DNA from: Streptomyces sp. LBL
Lineage (GTDB): Bacteria; Actinomycetota; Actinomycetes; Streptomycetales; Streptomycetaceae
Assembly: GCF_029893585.1 (NCBI RefSeq)
Contig: NZ_JARXYX010000002.1
Span: forward strand, 310,001-374,000
Reading direction: 5' to 3'
DNA length: 64,000 bases
The notes beneath the pieces were generated by a model. That model had not been told where the DNA came from. It saw only the letters and a program-made list of their open reading frames with translations, and did not search any database. Shown in pieces: positions 7,611 through 15,490 of this stretch (positions are counted from its first letter, which is position 1; each line of letters starts with the position of its first letter). Position numbers and translations under genes: made by a program.

Positions 7611-8696
7611 ATGACCGAAGTACTGCTCGCCGTGGGCACACGCAAAGGCCTGTTCATCGGACGCAGGCAAGGTGGCGCCTGGGAGTTCGACGAAAGCCCC
7701 TATTTCAACGCACAGGCGGTGTACTCGGTCGCCATCGACACCCGCGGGGACCGTCCGCGGCTGCTGGCCGGCGGGGACAGCGCGCACTGGGGCCCCTCCG
7801 TCTTCCACTCGGACGACCTGGGCCGGACCTGGACCGAACCGGCGCGGCCGGCCGTCAGGTTCCCGCCGGACACGGAGGCCTCGCTGGAGCGGGTCTGGCA
7901 GCTGCACCCGGCGGCCGCCGAGCCGGACGTGGTGTACGCGGGCACCGAACCGGCCGCGCTGTACCGCTCCGAGGACCGCGGGGAGAGCTTCGAGCTGGTC
8001 CGCCCGCTGTGGGAGCATCCCACGCGGTCCAAGTGGGTGCCCGGCGGCGGCGGTGAGGGTCTGCACACCGTCCTCACCGACAAGCGGGACCCGCGCGCGG
8101 TCACGGTGGCCGTGTCGACGGCGGGGGTGTTCCGCACGAAGGACGGCGGCGCGAGCTGGGAGCCCTCAAACTCCGGTGTCTCCGCGGTGTTCCTGCCGGA
8201 CCCGAACCCGGAGTTCGGCCAGTGCGTCCACAAGGTCGCGCAGGACGCGGCCAACCCGGACCGGCTGTATCTGCAGAACCACTGGGGCGTGTACCGCAGC
8301 GACGACGCGGGCGGGCACTGGACGGACATCGGCGCGGGCCTGCCGTCCACGTTCGGCTTCGCGGTGGCGGCGCATCCCCGGCGCGGCGACACGGCGTACG
8401 TGTTCCCGATCAACGCCGACGCGGACCGGGTGCCGGCGGGCCGGCGATGTCGGGTCTTCCGGACGGCGGACGCGGGCAAGAGCTGGCAGCCCCTCACGGC
8501 GGGCCTGCCCCAGCAGGACCACTACGGCACGGTGCTGCGGGACGCGATGTGCACCGACGACGCCGACCCGGCCGGCGTGTACTTCGGCAACCGCAACGGC
8601 GAGGTGTTCGCGTCGGCGGACGACGGCGACAGCTGGCGGCAGTTGGCCGAGCATCTGCCGGACGTGCTGTGCGTACGGGCCGCGGTGGTCGGATGA
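7611..8696 (+). CDS. BNR/sialidase-fold repeat protein
   Basis: Cytoplasmic beta-propeller of 361 residues with repeated Asp-box/BNR motifs: SDDLGRTW, SEDRGESF, TKDGGASW, SDDAGGHW, TADAGKSW and SADDGDSW, evenly spread. These place it with WD40/YVTN/BNR-like exo-alpha-sialidase-annotated proteins. No signal peptide and no sialidase Arg triad are obvious, so enzymatic sialidase activity is unlikely; a binding or scaffold role is inferred. The ATG at 7611 follows GGAGGTGA (7598-7605). The promoter resembles the PafBC damage class, and the uracil-DNA glycosylase gene lies 370 bases beyond, convergent. Confidence 0.85.
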   Translation: MTEVLLAVGTRKGLFIGRRQGGAWEFDESPYFNAQAVYSVAIDTRGDRPRLLAGGDSAHWGPSVFHSDDLGRTWTEPARPAVRFPPDTEASLERVWQLHPAAAEPDVVYAGTEPAALYRSEDRGESFELVRPLWEHPTRSKWVPGGGGEGLHTVLTDKRDPRAVTVAVSTAGVFRTKDGGASWEPSNSGVSAVFLPDPNPEFGQCVHKVAQDAANPDRLYLQNHWGVYRSDDAGGHWTDIGAGLPSTFGFAVAAHPRRGDTAYVFPINADADRVPAGRRCRVFRTADAGKSWQPLTAGLPQQDHYGTVLRDAMCTDDADPAGVYFGNRNGEVFASADDGDSWRQLAEHLPDVLCVRAAVVG

Positions 8697-8772
8697 GCCC
8701 GAACCGCTGACCGGTCTGACCGCCGTGCGGCGGCCTTGGCCACCGGTTCAGCCATTTCCTGAAGGTGACGGT

Positions 8773-8814
8773 GACGGCACCACGGTGACGGCACCACGGT
8801 GACGGCACCACGGT
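8773..8814. repeat. Three perfect 14-base tandem repeats
   Basis: GACGGCACCACGGT is repeated at 8773-8786, 8787-8800 and 8801-8814. As 14 is not a multiple of three, it shifts frame each copy. It sits directly upstream of a short coding-like tail. Confidence 0.85.
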
Positions 8815-8881
8815 GACGGTGACGCCCACCGACTCCCTGGGCAGGACGTTCGACGTGCAGACGTACGACTTCGCCCAGTGA
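8789..8881 (+). pseudogene. Short C-terminal coding remnant
   Basis: Downstream of the tandem repeat one frame reads VTVTPTDSLGRTFDVQTYDF and ends AQ-stop at 8881, nearly all codons ending in G or C. It resembles the last strands of a beta-rich protein, but no start or family is visible. The remaining gap (8697-9067) holds only this tail, the repeat and one terminator. Confidence 0.3.
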
Positions 8882-8936
8882 CAGGGGTGCCTCGCCCACC
8901 AGGTCCGCCACTACCGGTGTCGGGGGTACTCCCCCG

Positions 8937-8967
8937 GGTCAGGGGCAGGCAGAACCCGCCCCTGACC
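8937..8967. terminator. Terminator between BNR gene and ung
   Basis: GGTCAGGGGC and GCCCCTGACC form a perfect 10-bp stem with an 11-base loop, about 100 bases past the end of ung and 240 past the BNR gene. It can act on both convergent transcripts. Confidence 0.65.
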
Positions 8968-9067
8968 ACGGCCTGCCCGCTTCAGTCCCACCGCGTGGGG
9001 CTCCCCCAGGAGACGAGGAAGTTGCCGGCACTCCGGCAGGAGAGGCGGCCGCTGCGACGGTCATGTC

Positions 9068-9745
9068 CTACGGCAGGCGCCAGTCAACCGGCTGGGCACC
9101 CTGCCGGACCAGTAGGTCGTTGGCCCTGCTGAACGGACGTGAGCCGAAGAAACCGCGGTCCGCCGACATCGGGGACGGGTGGGCGGACTCGATCGCAGGA
9201 AGATCCCCGAGCAACGGCCGCAGATTTCGTGCGTCACGCCCCCAAAGGACCGATACCAGCGGTGTACCGCGCGCGGCCAACGCCCGGATGGCCTGCTCCG
9301 TGACCTCCTCCCACCCCTTGCCCCGGTGCGCGGCCGGCTTGCGGGGTGCCGTCGTCAACGCCCTGTTGAGCAACAGCACACCCTGCTCGGTCCACGGCGT
9401 CAGATCCCCGTTCGACGGTCTGGGCAGCCCCAGGTCGGAGTGCATCTCCCGGAAGATGTTCTCCAGACTCCCCGGCAAGGAGCGCACCTCGGGCGCCACC
9501 GCGAAACTCAGCCCGATCGCCATACCCGGCGTGGGATAAGGATCCTGGCCGACGATCAGGACGCGGACGTCATCGAAGGGCTGTTGGAAGGCCCGCAGGA
9601 CATTCGCCCCAGCCGGCAGGTAGGTCCGGCCCGCCGCTATCTCGGCCCGCAGGAAGTCCCCCATGGCGGCAATGCGTTCGGCCGCAGGCTCAAGGGCCTT
9701 CGCCCAGCCTGCTTCAACAAGTTCATGCAAAGGTCGTGGTGCCAC
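9068..9745 (-). CDS. ung: Uracil-DNA glycosylase
   Basis: Removes uracil from DNA as the first step of base excision repair. At 225 residues it is the usual length for family 1. The water-activating loop [10 protein letters not shown] (catalytic Asp in GQDPY), the LLLNRALT strand and the DNA-intercalation motif [11 protein letters not shown] are all intact. The start is GTG at 9745; a TAGAGT box ending about eight bases before it suggests a very short or absent leader. Streptomyces often carries two ung genes; whether this is the only copy cannot be seen here. Confidence 0.97.
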   Translation of the reverse strand: MAPRPLHELVEAGWAKALEPAAERIAAMGDFLRAEIAAGRTYLPAGANVLRAFQQPFDDVRVLIVGQDPYPTPGMAIGLSFAVAPEVRSLPGSLENIFREMHSDLGLPRPSNGDLTPWTEQGVLLLNRALTTAPRKPAAHRGKGWEEVTEQAIRALAARGTPLVSVLWGRDARNLRPLLGDLPAIESAHPSPMSADRGFFGSRPFSRANDLLVRQGAQPVDWRLP

Positions 9746-9840
9746 GGGGCGTCACTCTACTGGCCCGCACCAGGACCCGGCACAAACGCAGAAGCCCTCA
9801 CACACGGACGCCGCTCTCGGCGCTACTCTTCCTTCCTCGT

Positions 9841-9982
9841 CGAGATCTTCGGGCCGGTCCAGCAGATCACGCAGCCGGTCACCGGGAAGGTGGGGAACGT
9901 GTCGCGTCCAGTGGCCGAGCCACTCCGTCAGGGTCGACGGCCGCGGCAGCCCCAGGTCGGTGCTCAGCTCCCGGATCTGCCA
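9841..9982 (-). pseudogene. Possible coding remnant under the kinase start
   Basis: On the - strand one frame shows almost complete G/C third positions for about 27 codons from 9982 leftward ([20 protein letters not shown] and on to a Leu/Asp-rich part), then the bias fades. It has no start codon, because the kinase gene begins at the same place. The family is not recognised. It could be the leftover of a gene cut by rearrangement. Confidence 0.25.
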
Positions 9983-10974
9983 TGACCGGTGCGGGGGACG
10001 GGTTCCTCGCCGTCGACTCCGGCGGCTCCGGCCTCCGCGTCGTCGTCGGTACGGCCGCCGGCACCCGGCAGGCCGAACGGGAGACTCGGGAGCCGGTACG
10101 CACGGGCGACCGGGGTATCGACCCGGCACACCTCATGGAACAACTGGTTCCCCTGGTCCGCGCGTTGATCACCGAGACCGGGATCGGCGGGCTGGGCACG
10201 GCGGTGATCGGTGCCGCCGGCCTCGCCACCCTGGGTGAGGCACTGCGTGCCGAACTGCCTGGCGCGCTGGCGCGGGAGTTCGGCGTCCGTGAGGTCGCGC
10301 TCGCCGCGGACGCGGTCACCGCGTACACCGGTGCCCTGGGGCCCCGGCCGGGGGCGGTTGTCGCCGCGGGTACGGGTCTGATCGCGATCGGTACGGACCT
10401 CATGCGCTGGCGCCGGGCGGACGGCTGGGGGCATCTCCTCGGCGACTGCGGGGGCGGTGCCTGGATCGGGCGGGCCGGGCTGGAGGCGGCGCTGCGCGCC
10501 CACGACGGCCGGGAGGGCGGCTCCGCGCGGCTGCTGACCTGTGCCGAGGAGGTGTTCGGTCCCGCCCGCGAGCTCCCCGGCACGCTGTATCCGCGCGCGG
10601 ACCGTCCCGCCGTACTCGCGTCCTTCGCGCCCCAGGTGGCGGGCTGTGCGGCCGAGGACCCCGTCGCCGCGGGGATCCTGCGTGCCGCGGCCCGGCACAT
10701 GGCCGACTCCGCGGCCGCCGTCTGCCCGCCGGACGGCGAGCCCCTGCTCGCTCTCACCGGGGGCCTGTTCAGGATGGGCGACCCGCTGGTCCTACCGCTG
10801 GAGGAGGAGTTGGCGAGGCGGCTGCCGCATGCGCGGCGGGTGGCGGCCGAGGGCGATCCGTTGCGGGGTGCGGTCCGTATCGCCATGGCTCTGGCCACCG
10901 GTTCGCTCCCTCTGCCAGGTGATGACGCAATGCTGTCCGTGGTTGACATGAAAGGCGACGCGGTCCGTGGTTGA
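9982..10974 (+). CDS. N-acetylglucosamine kinase-like ATPase (BadF/BcrAD family)
   Basis: Predicted cytosolic sugar kinase of 330 residues with the ASKHA fold. Motifs in order: phosphate-1 loop LAVDSGGSGLRV at the start, AADAVTAYTGAL, the adenosine-side GTGLIAIG, GDCGGGAWIGR, and LALTGGLF near the C-terminus. This pattern is that of BadF/BadG-type N-acetylglucosamine (glucosamine) kinases. A DasR-type site, the GlcNAc-responsive operator of Streptomyces, lies 2.3 kb away, which supports an amino-sugar role only weakly. The ATG at 9982 has no clear ribosome-binding site. Sugar specificity is inferred. Confidence 0.78.
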   Translation: MTGAGDGFLAVDSGGSGLRVVVGTAAGTRQAERETREPVRTGDRGIDPAHLMEQLVPLVRALITETGIGGLGTAVIGAAGLATLGEALRAELPGALAREFGVREVALAADAVTAYTGALGPRPGAVVAAGTGLIAIGTDLMRWRRADGWGHLLGDCGGGAWIGRAGLEAALRAHDGREGGSARLLTCAEEVFGPARELPGTLYPRADRPAVLASFAPQVAGCAAEDPVAAGILRAAARHMADSAAAVCPPDGEPLLALTGGLFRMGDPLVLPLEEELARRLPHARRVAAEGDPLRGAVRIAMALATGSLPLPGDDAMLSVVDMKGDAVRG

Positions 10975-10977
10975 CAT
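10935..10977. repeat. 15-base direct repeat over the kinase stop codon
   Basis: GTCCGTGGTTGACAT occurs at 10935-10949 and 10963-10977, 28 bases apart. The second copy includes the kinase stop. Both carry TTGACA, but no good -10 box follows either copy, so a promoter is doubtful. Confidence 0.75.
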
Positions 10978-11115
10978 ACATGGCGAAAGTGAGGCCGGAG
11001 CAACTGCTGAATACTTCTGATCTGTACGTAACTCATCAGACAAAAGCGGACGGATACCGCTCACCTGCACCCTCCCCGAACAGGGGAGCCCAGTAAGCCA
11101 GTAACATGAGACGCC

Positions 11116-12039
11116 ATGAGCTCCCCCACTGGGCCCGCGTCCGGCCTACCAGTACGAATGCCGCGACCTCGCCAGCCCGGGCGGCACCGCCGACCCGAGC
11201 CGCTGGCGGCTCCCGAGGGCGCCCCTGTGCTTGTTCTCGCGGTTCCGGGCACCCCGGGCACCGCCACGCGCAGTCTCGCCGAGGAGGTCGTGAGCATCGC
11301 GCGCTCCGAGCTGCCCGGCATCGACGCCCGGATCGGGTACCTCGACGGGGACGACGCGGAGTTTCCCACGCTGCAGGCCGTGCTGGCGCACGCCGCGGAG
11401 GAGCGCACCGGCCGGTACGAGCAGGCCAAGGCCGCCGGTCTGGAGGTCAAGGAGCCCGACGGTCCGGTGGCCGTCGTCGTGCCTCTGCTGGCCGGTCCGG
11501 ACAGCGCGCTGCTGCGCCGAGTCCGCCAGGCCGTGATGGAGAGCCGGGTCGCGGCCGACCTCACCGATGTGCTGGGCCCGCATCCCCTGCTCGCCGAGGC
11601 GCTGCACGTGCGGCTCTCGGAGGCCGGGCTGGCCCGCGCCGACCGCGCCCGTCTGTTCACGGTGGCGACCGCCGCGGACGGCATCATCCTGGCGTCCGTG
11701 GGCGGCGACGAGGCCGTGCAGGCGGCCGGGATCACCGGCATGCTGCTCGCCGCGCGGCTGGCCGTCCCGGTGATGGCGGCGGCCCTCGACCAGGACGGCT
11801 CGATCGCGTCCGTCGCCGAGCAGCTCCGCTCCTCGGGCTCGCAGCAACTGGCGCTCGCGCCGTACCTGATAGGGCCGGAGATCGAGCCCGGTCTGATCGA
11901 GGAGGCAGCCAGGGAGGCGGGCTGCTCGGCCGCCGAGGCGCTCGGTCCCTACCCGGCGATCGGCAAGCTCGCCCTGGCCAAGTACACGACCGCGCTGGGC
12001 ATCGCGCCGCAGCAGCCGCAGGGCGCGCCGGTCCGCTGA
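11116..12039 (+). CDS. Sirohydrochlorin chelatase-like (CbiX) protein
   Basis: Cytoplasmic protein of 307 residues resembling CbiX-type chelatases, which insert Co or Fe into sirohydrochlorin for cobalamin or siroheme. Two repeated half-domains are visible: the first around PVLVLAVPGTPGTATRS, with PVAVVVPLLAGPDSALLRR at about 120, the second around LFTVATAADG with LALAPYLIGPEIEPGL at about 250. The metal-binding His of true chelatases (GHGSR-like) is replaced by PGTPG here, so activity is uncertain. No cobalamin or siroheme gene is adjacent. The ATG at 11116 is taken; upstream 140 bases hold only the end of a repeat. Confidence 0.72.
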   Translation: MSSPTGPASGLPVRMPRPRQPGRHRRPEPLAAPEGAPVLVLAVPGTPGTATRSLAEEVVSIARSELPGIDARIGYLDGDDAEFPTLQAVLAHAAEERTGRYEQAKAAGLEVKEPDGPVAVVVPLLAGPDSALLRRVRQAVMESRVAADLTDVLGPHPLLAEALHVRLSEAGLARADRARLFTVATAADGIILASVGGDEAVQAAGITGMLLAARLAVPVMAAALDQDGSIASVAEQLRSSGSQQLALAPYLIGPEIEPGLIEEAAREAGCSAAEALGPYPAIGKLALAKYTTALGIAPQQPQGAPVR

Positions 12040-12062
12040 CGCGCACCGCACATTCGTACGGC

Positions 12063-12101
12063 GAAGGGCCCGCTCCGCACACATGCTGGAGCGGGCCCTT
12101 C
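12063..12101. terminator. Strong bidirectional terminator
   Basis: GAAGGGCCCGCTCC pairs perfectly with GGAGCGGGCCCTTC across 11 bases. It lies between the convergent chelatase and lactonase genes. Confidence 0.85.
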
Positions 12102-12138
12102 TCCGCGCGGGCACCGCGCGGGCACCGGTACGTGCCGG

Positions 12139-13173
12139 TCAGCCGATGACCACGCAGGAGGCAGCGGTCACCTCGACCGAACCCGCGTAGCGCGGCAGTC
12201 CGGTTGCCGGGTCGGCGGCGAACCAGGCGACGTCGCCCGAGCGCTCGTTGGCGACGTAGAGGTAGCCGTCCGCCTCGGTGAGCGCGCGGGGCCAGTGGCC
12301 GCCGCAGGGCACCGTGCCGACCAGCCGCAGTCCCTCGCCCTCGACGGCGAACGTCGACAGGACGTCCTCGCCCCGGGTGGCGGTCCACACGAAACAGCCG
12401 TCGGGTGAGGCGACGATGCCCGACGGGTAGGCGTCACCGGCCGGGGCGCCGGGCAGGACCGGGGTCTCCGCCAGCGGTTTCAGCGTGCCGTCCGCCGCGT
12501 CCCAGCGGCAGACGGTGACGGTCGGGGTGAGCTCGTTGACGACGTACGCGTACGAACCGTTGGGGTGGAAGACCAGGTGACGCGGGCCGGAGCCGGGCCG
12601 CAGGGCCGCCTCCCGGTGGAGTACGAGGTCGCCGTCGGTCAGCGTGCACACGCGCACCGAGTCCGTGCCGAGGTCGACGCTGACGGCCCACCGGCCACTC
12701 GGATCGGACTGGATCTGGTGGGCGTGCGGGCCGTTCTGGCGGGGAGTGTGCGGGCCAGAGCCGGTGTGCCGGAGCACGGCGGACGGGGCGCCGGCGAGGG
12801 CGCCGTCGGGGCGGAGCGGCACGGCTGTGACGCTGCCGGAGCCGTAGTTGGCGGTGAGGACGTGGCCCGCGTGGACGCCGAGGTGGGTGGGGCCGTCACC
12901 GTCGACCGGCACCCGAGGACCGGCAGGCTCGGGCTTGTCCTTGGTCAGGCGGTATGCGGCCACGGCACCGTCGACCGTCTCGCTGACCGCGTAGAGCGTG
13001 CGGCCGTCGGGCGCGAGGGCCAGGTAGGACGGGTCGGGCAGGCCGTCCAGACTGTTCAGGAGGGCCAGCGCGCCGCTGTCCTCGTCCACGGCCGCCGTCA
13101 CGATGCCGGGCCCTCCGGCCGCCGTGAAGGACCCGATGAAGGCCCGCCGTCCCCGCCTGTCGCCGTGTGCCAC
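12139..13173 (-). CDS. Lactonase, 7-bladed propeller (6-phosphogluconolactonase type)
   Basis: Soluble beta-propeller of 344 residues. The blades repeat YLALAPDGRTLYAVSE, HAHQIQSDPSGRWAVS, HLVFHPNGSYAYVVNE, GIVASPDGCFVWTATR and ADGYLYVANERSG. This is the Pgl/lactonase family pattern, whose members hydrolyse 6-phosphogluconolactone or related sugar lactones; the HxHQ and NE residues of the active face are present. The GTG at 13173 follows an AAAGGGGA-like site; a longer start at 13230 would run through the regulatory palindrome and is less likely. That palindrome, a DasR-type site 58 bases upstream, suggests control by amino-sugar supply. Confidence 0.84.
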   Translation of the reverse strand: MAHGDRRGRRAFIGSFTAAGGPGIVTAAVDEDSGALALLNSLDGLPDPSYLALAPDGRTLYAVSETVDGAVAAYRLTKDKPEPAGPRVPVDGDGPTHLGVHAGHVLTANYGSGSVTAVPLRPDGALAGAPSAVLRHTGSGPHTPRQNGPHAHQIQSDPSGRWAVSVDLGTDSVRVCTLTDGDLVLHREAALRPGSGPRHLVFHPNGSYAYVVNELTPTVTVCRWDAADGTLKPLAETPVLPGAPAGDAYPSGIVASPDGCFVWTATRGEDVLSTFAVEGEGLRLVGTVPCGGHWPRALTEADGYLYVANERSGDVAWFAADPATGLPRYAGSVEVTAASCVVIG

Positions 13174-13228
13174 CGCGGTCCCCTTTCGGTGCTGTGCCGT
13201 CGGGTGTGACGGTAGCAGTCGATCACGC

Positions 13229-13241
13229 AAGGTCTAGACCA
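13229..13241. promoter_or_regulatory. DasR-responsive element (dre-like) palindrome
   Basis: AAGGTCTAGACCA contains the perfect core GGTCTAGACC at 13231-13240. The Streptomyces dre consensus is ACTGGTCTAGACCAGT; one flank fits (CCA), the other has A where T is usual. It lies between the lactonase (-, 58 bases away) and the HAD gene (+, 54 bases away), so either or both could be repressed by DasR and released by glucosamine-6-phosphate. Confidence 0.6.
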
Positions 13242-13294
13242 GATGGAGTCGATCGGGCGAGCTGCCCGGAAATGACCTTTGACATCCTGGGACC

Positions 13295-13990
13295 ATGAGC
13301 GAACTCGGCGACACCCTGGTCATCTTCGATCTCGACGGAACGCTCGTGGACAGCGAGCCGAACTACTTCGAAGCGGGCCGGCAGGTCCTCGCCGCGCACG
13401 GTGTTCCGGGTTACACCTGGTCGGACCACGAGCGGTTCGTCGGCATCAGCACGCTGGAGACGGTCGCCGCCTGGAAGGACCAGTACGGTCTGCGGGCATC
13501 CGTCGACGAGATCCTCGCCGTCAAGAACCGCCTCTATCTGGAGCTGGCCCGCGCCTCCACGCGCGTGTACCCCGAGATGCGTACGTTCGTGGAGTTGCTG
13601 GCGGCGGAGGATGTCTCGATGGCCGTGGCCTCGGGTTCGTCGCCCGAGGCCATCGAGGCGGTGCTGGCCGGGACGGGCCTGGACGCGTATCTGCGTATGT
13701 TCGTGTCGGCGGACGAGGTCGCCCACGGCAAGCCCGCTCCGGACGTGTTCCTGGAAGCGGCCCGCCGGCTCGACGCGGCCCCGGCCGACTGCGTGGTCGT
13801 GGAGGACGCGGCGCCGGGCGCCGTCGCCGCGCGCGCGGCCGGGATGCGCTGCATCGCGATCCCGTACGTCGCCGCACAGGCCGACGCCCCGGAGTTCGCC
13901 ACCGCGGATCTGCTGTTGCCCGGCGGTCAGGCCGAGTTCACGGCACGGACCGCCTACGACTGGCTGGTGCGCACGACGCCGGTCACCTGA
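13295..13990 (+). CDS. HAD superfamily phosphatase/phosphoglucomutase-like
   Basis: Soluble HAD hydrolase of 231 residues. Motif I is FDLDGTLVD (nucleophile Asp), followed by a helical cap (about 18-90), motif II VASGSSPE, motif III Lys in HGKPAPDVF and motif IV VVEDAAPGAVAARAAG. This is the subfamily I layout of beta-phosphoglucomutases and sugar-phosphate phosphatases. The substrate cannot be read, but the dre-like site 54 bases upstream makes a sugar phosphate plausible. The ATG at 13295 opens the only good frame. Confidence 0.85.
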   Translation: MSELGDTLVIFDLDGTLVDSEPNYFEAGRQVLAAHGVPGYTWSDHERFVGISTLETVAAWKDQYGLRASVDEILAVKNRLYLELARASTRVYPEMRTFVELLAAEDVSMAVASGSSPEAIEAVLAGTGLDAYLRMFVSADEVAHGKPAPDVFLEAARRLDAAPADCVVVEDAAPGAVAARAAGMRCIAIPYVAAQADAPEFATADLLLPGGQAEFTARTAYDWLVRTTPVT

Positions 13991-14085
13991 CCGATCTCCG
14001 TTTCAGGGGCGCGGCCTCGACGCCGCCGGATGTACTGGTCGGGGTGCCAGGCGTCGAGACGGGGCGACCATTGCCTGTCGCGGCG

Positions 14086-14871
14086 CTAGGAACGGCGGCG
14101 GGGCTTGCCGCGTCTGCTGCCCGTCGCGCCGCCGGAACCGCCCCGGGGGGTGCGGGCCGTCGCCTTGCCCGGCGCGGGCTTGCGGCGGGCGGGGGGCTTG
14201 TCCTTGGCCTTGTCGTTGGACTTGGACTTGGACTTGTCCTTCGACTGCGGTGCCGGGGCCGCGCGGCCTCGGGTGCTGTTGACCGTGCGGCCGCGGACGA
14301 TGCCGATGAAGTCCTCGACCTGGTCGGTGGTCGCGGCCTCGGGCCAGGAGAGGGCGACATCGGACTGGGGGGCGTCGAGGAGCGGGCGGTAGGTGAGGTC
14401 GCGGCGGTGGTGGAGGCGGGCCAGGGACTGGGGCACGACGAGGAGGCCGATGCCCGACGCCACGAGATCGACAGCGTCGGCCGTGGTGGCGGGCCGCTCG
14501 AACGCGGGCTCGCCCGGCGGCGCCTCCCAGTCGAGGACGTCGTCGAGGGGATGCAGCACGGTCTCGTCCGCGAGGTCGGCGCACGTCACCTCGTCCGCCG
14601 CCGTCACGACGTGGTCCTTGGGAACCACGACGACCGTCGTCTCGGTGTACAGGGGGATCGCGCTGAAGACCGTACGGTCGACGGGGAGCCGTACGAGCGC
14701 CGCGTCCGCGCGGCCGTCGCGCAACACGTCGGGGGCCTCGGCGGCCGACACCGCGACGAGTTCCAGGGGGGCGTCGGGCAGGCGCTCGTTCCAGGTCCGC
14801 GCCCACTTGCCGGGGGTCACTCCCGGGACGTAGGCGAGCCGGAACGAGGGGGATGCCGCAGTGCCTGTCAC
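14086..14871 (-). CDS. LysR-type effector domain without HTH, basic tail
   Basis: A 261-residue protein consisting of a LysR substrate-binding domain (periplasmic-binding fold, about 8-190): LAYVPGVTPGKWARTW, GRADAALVRLP, TVVVVPKDHV, LVASGIGLLVVPQS. The N-terminal winged helix of LysR regulators is missing and no upstream frame could encode it. After residue 195 comes a low-complexity tail of Lys/Ser then Arg/Pro/Gly (KDKSKSKSNDKAKDK and beyond). It may act through that basic tail or as a ligand-binding partner of another regulator. GTG at 14871 is assigned; the gene is divergent from DUF5997 only 58 bases away, an arrangement I recall as common in Streptomyces. Confidence 0.8.
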   Translation of the reverse strand: MTGTAASPSFRLAYVPGVTPGKWARTWNERLPDAPLELVAVSAAEAPDVLRDGRADAALVRLPVDRTVFSAIPLYTETTVVVVPKDHVVTAADEVTCADLADETVLHPLDDVLDWEAPPGEPAFERPATTADAVDLVASGIGLLVVPQSLARLHHRRDLTYRPLLDAPQSDVALSWPEAATTDQVEDFIGIVRGRTVNSTRGRAAPAPQSKDKSKSKSNDKAKDKPPARRKPAPGKATARTPRGGSGGATGSRRGKPRRRS

Positions 14872-14929
14872 CGGGCCAGGCTACCCGGCGTGGTCCGAGG
14901 GCTCGTGCGCGGTCGTTAGTCTGGACACC

Positions 14930-15322
14930 ATGAAGTCGCACCAGAGCACCCAGACGATGAAGCCCGCAACCGCGGCGAAGAAGCTGGGTGTGTACCTCCC
15001 GGCCGCCCCCGCAGAGTTCCAGGAGGGCGTCGTCACCCGCGCCGAGCTGGACGAGCTCCAGGCGAACCCGCCCGAGTGGCTGCGGGAGCTGCGACGCACC
15101 GGCCCGCACCCGCGCCCGGTGGTCGCGGCGAAGCTCGGTGTCTCCATCGCCGGTCTGGCCCGCGGCGGCATCACGGAGGCGCTCACCACCGAGCAGATCG
15201 AGACACTCAAGGAGGAGCGCCCCGAGTGGCTGGAGAAGGAGCGCGCCACGCAGGCCGAGGTCCGCAAGGAGGCGGCGCGCATCAAGGAGAAGAAGAACGC
15301 CGAGCGCGCCCCGTCCTCCTGA
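14930..15322 (+). CDS. DUF5997 family protein
   Basis: Small cytoplasmic protein of 130 residues. KPATAAKKLGVYLPAAP, FQEGVVTRAELDELQ, PHPRPVVAAKLGVSIAGLA and TEALTTEQIETLKEE match Streptomyces DUF5997 proteins, whose function is unknown. Two repeats of an AAKLGV-type helix plus downstream helix resemble small DNA-binding folds (inference). It ends in a charged, Lys/Glu-rich helix. TAGTCT, five to eleven bases before the ATG at 14930, and absence of a ribosome-binding site suggest a leaderless mRNA. Divergent from the LysR-effector gene, with which it may be functionally paired. Confidence 0.82.
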   Translation: MKSHQSTQTMKPATAAKKLGVYLPAAPAEFQEGVVTRAELDELQANPPEWLRELRRTGPHPRPVVAAKLGVSIAGLARGGITEALTTEQIETLKEERPEWLEKERATQAEVRKEAARIKEKKNAERAPSS

Positions 15323-15490
15323 CCTTGGCACAAGCTCCCGCGCCTGGCGCGAAAAACTCTCGCGCGCCGGCGCCCGGCGCCCGGCGATCAGGGGCTTCCT
15401 TCTCACTCATGCGCCGCGCAAGCGGTCTGAATCCAGTCCCTTCGCTTTCCTCGCCCTCGACGTTCCGCCGGTCGCGGCCCTGGTGACGCT

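Noticed and set aside
7611..8696. True sialidase belonging with the glycan locus
   Set aside because: No signal peptide or Arg triad is evident and the gene lies 30 kb from the locus; only the Asp-box repeats resemble sialidases.
8773..8814. Possible CRISPR-like array
   Set aside because: Units are 14 bases, directly abutting and without spacers; no cas genes.
10935..10977. Tandem sigma-70-type promoters from two TTGACA words
   Set aside because: Neither has a plausible -10 box at 16-19 bases, and the words belong to a 15-base repeat covering the kinase stop.
15323..15490. Terminator between DUF5997 and the kinase-like gene
   Set aside because: GC-rich self-complementary words are present, but no clean stem longer than about six pairs could be drawn by eye.
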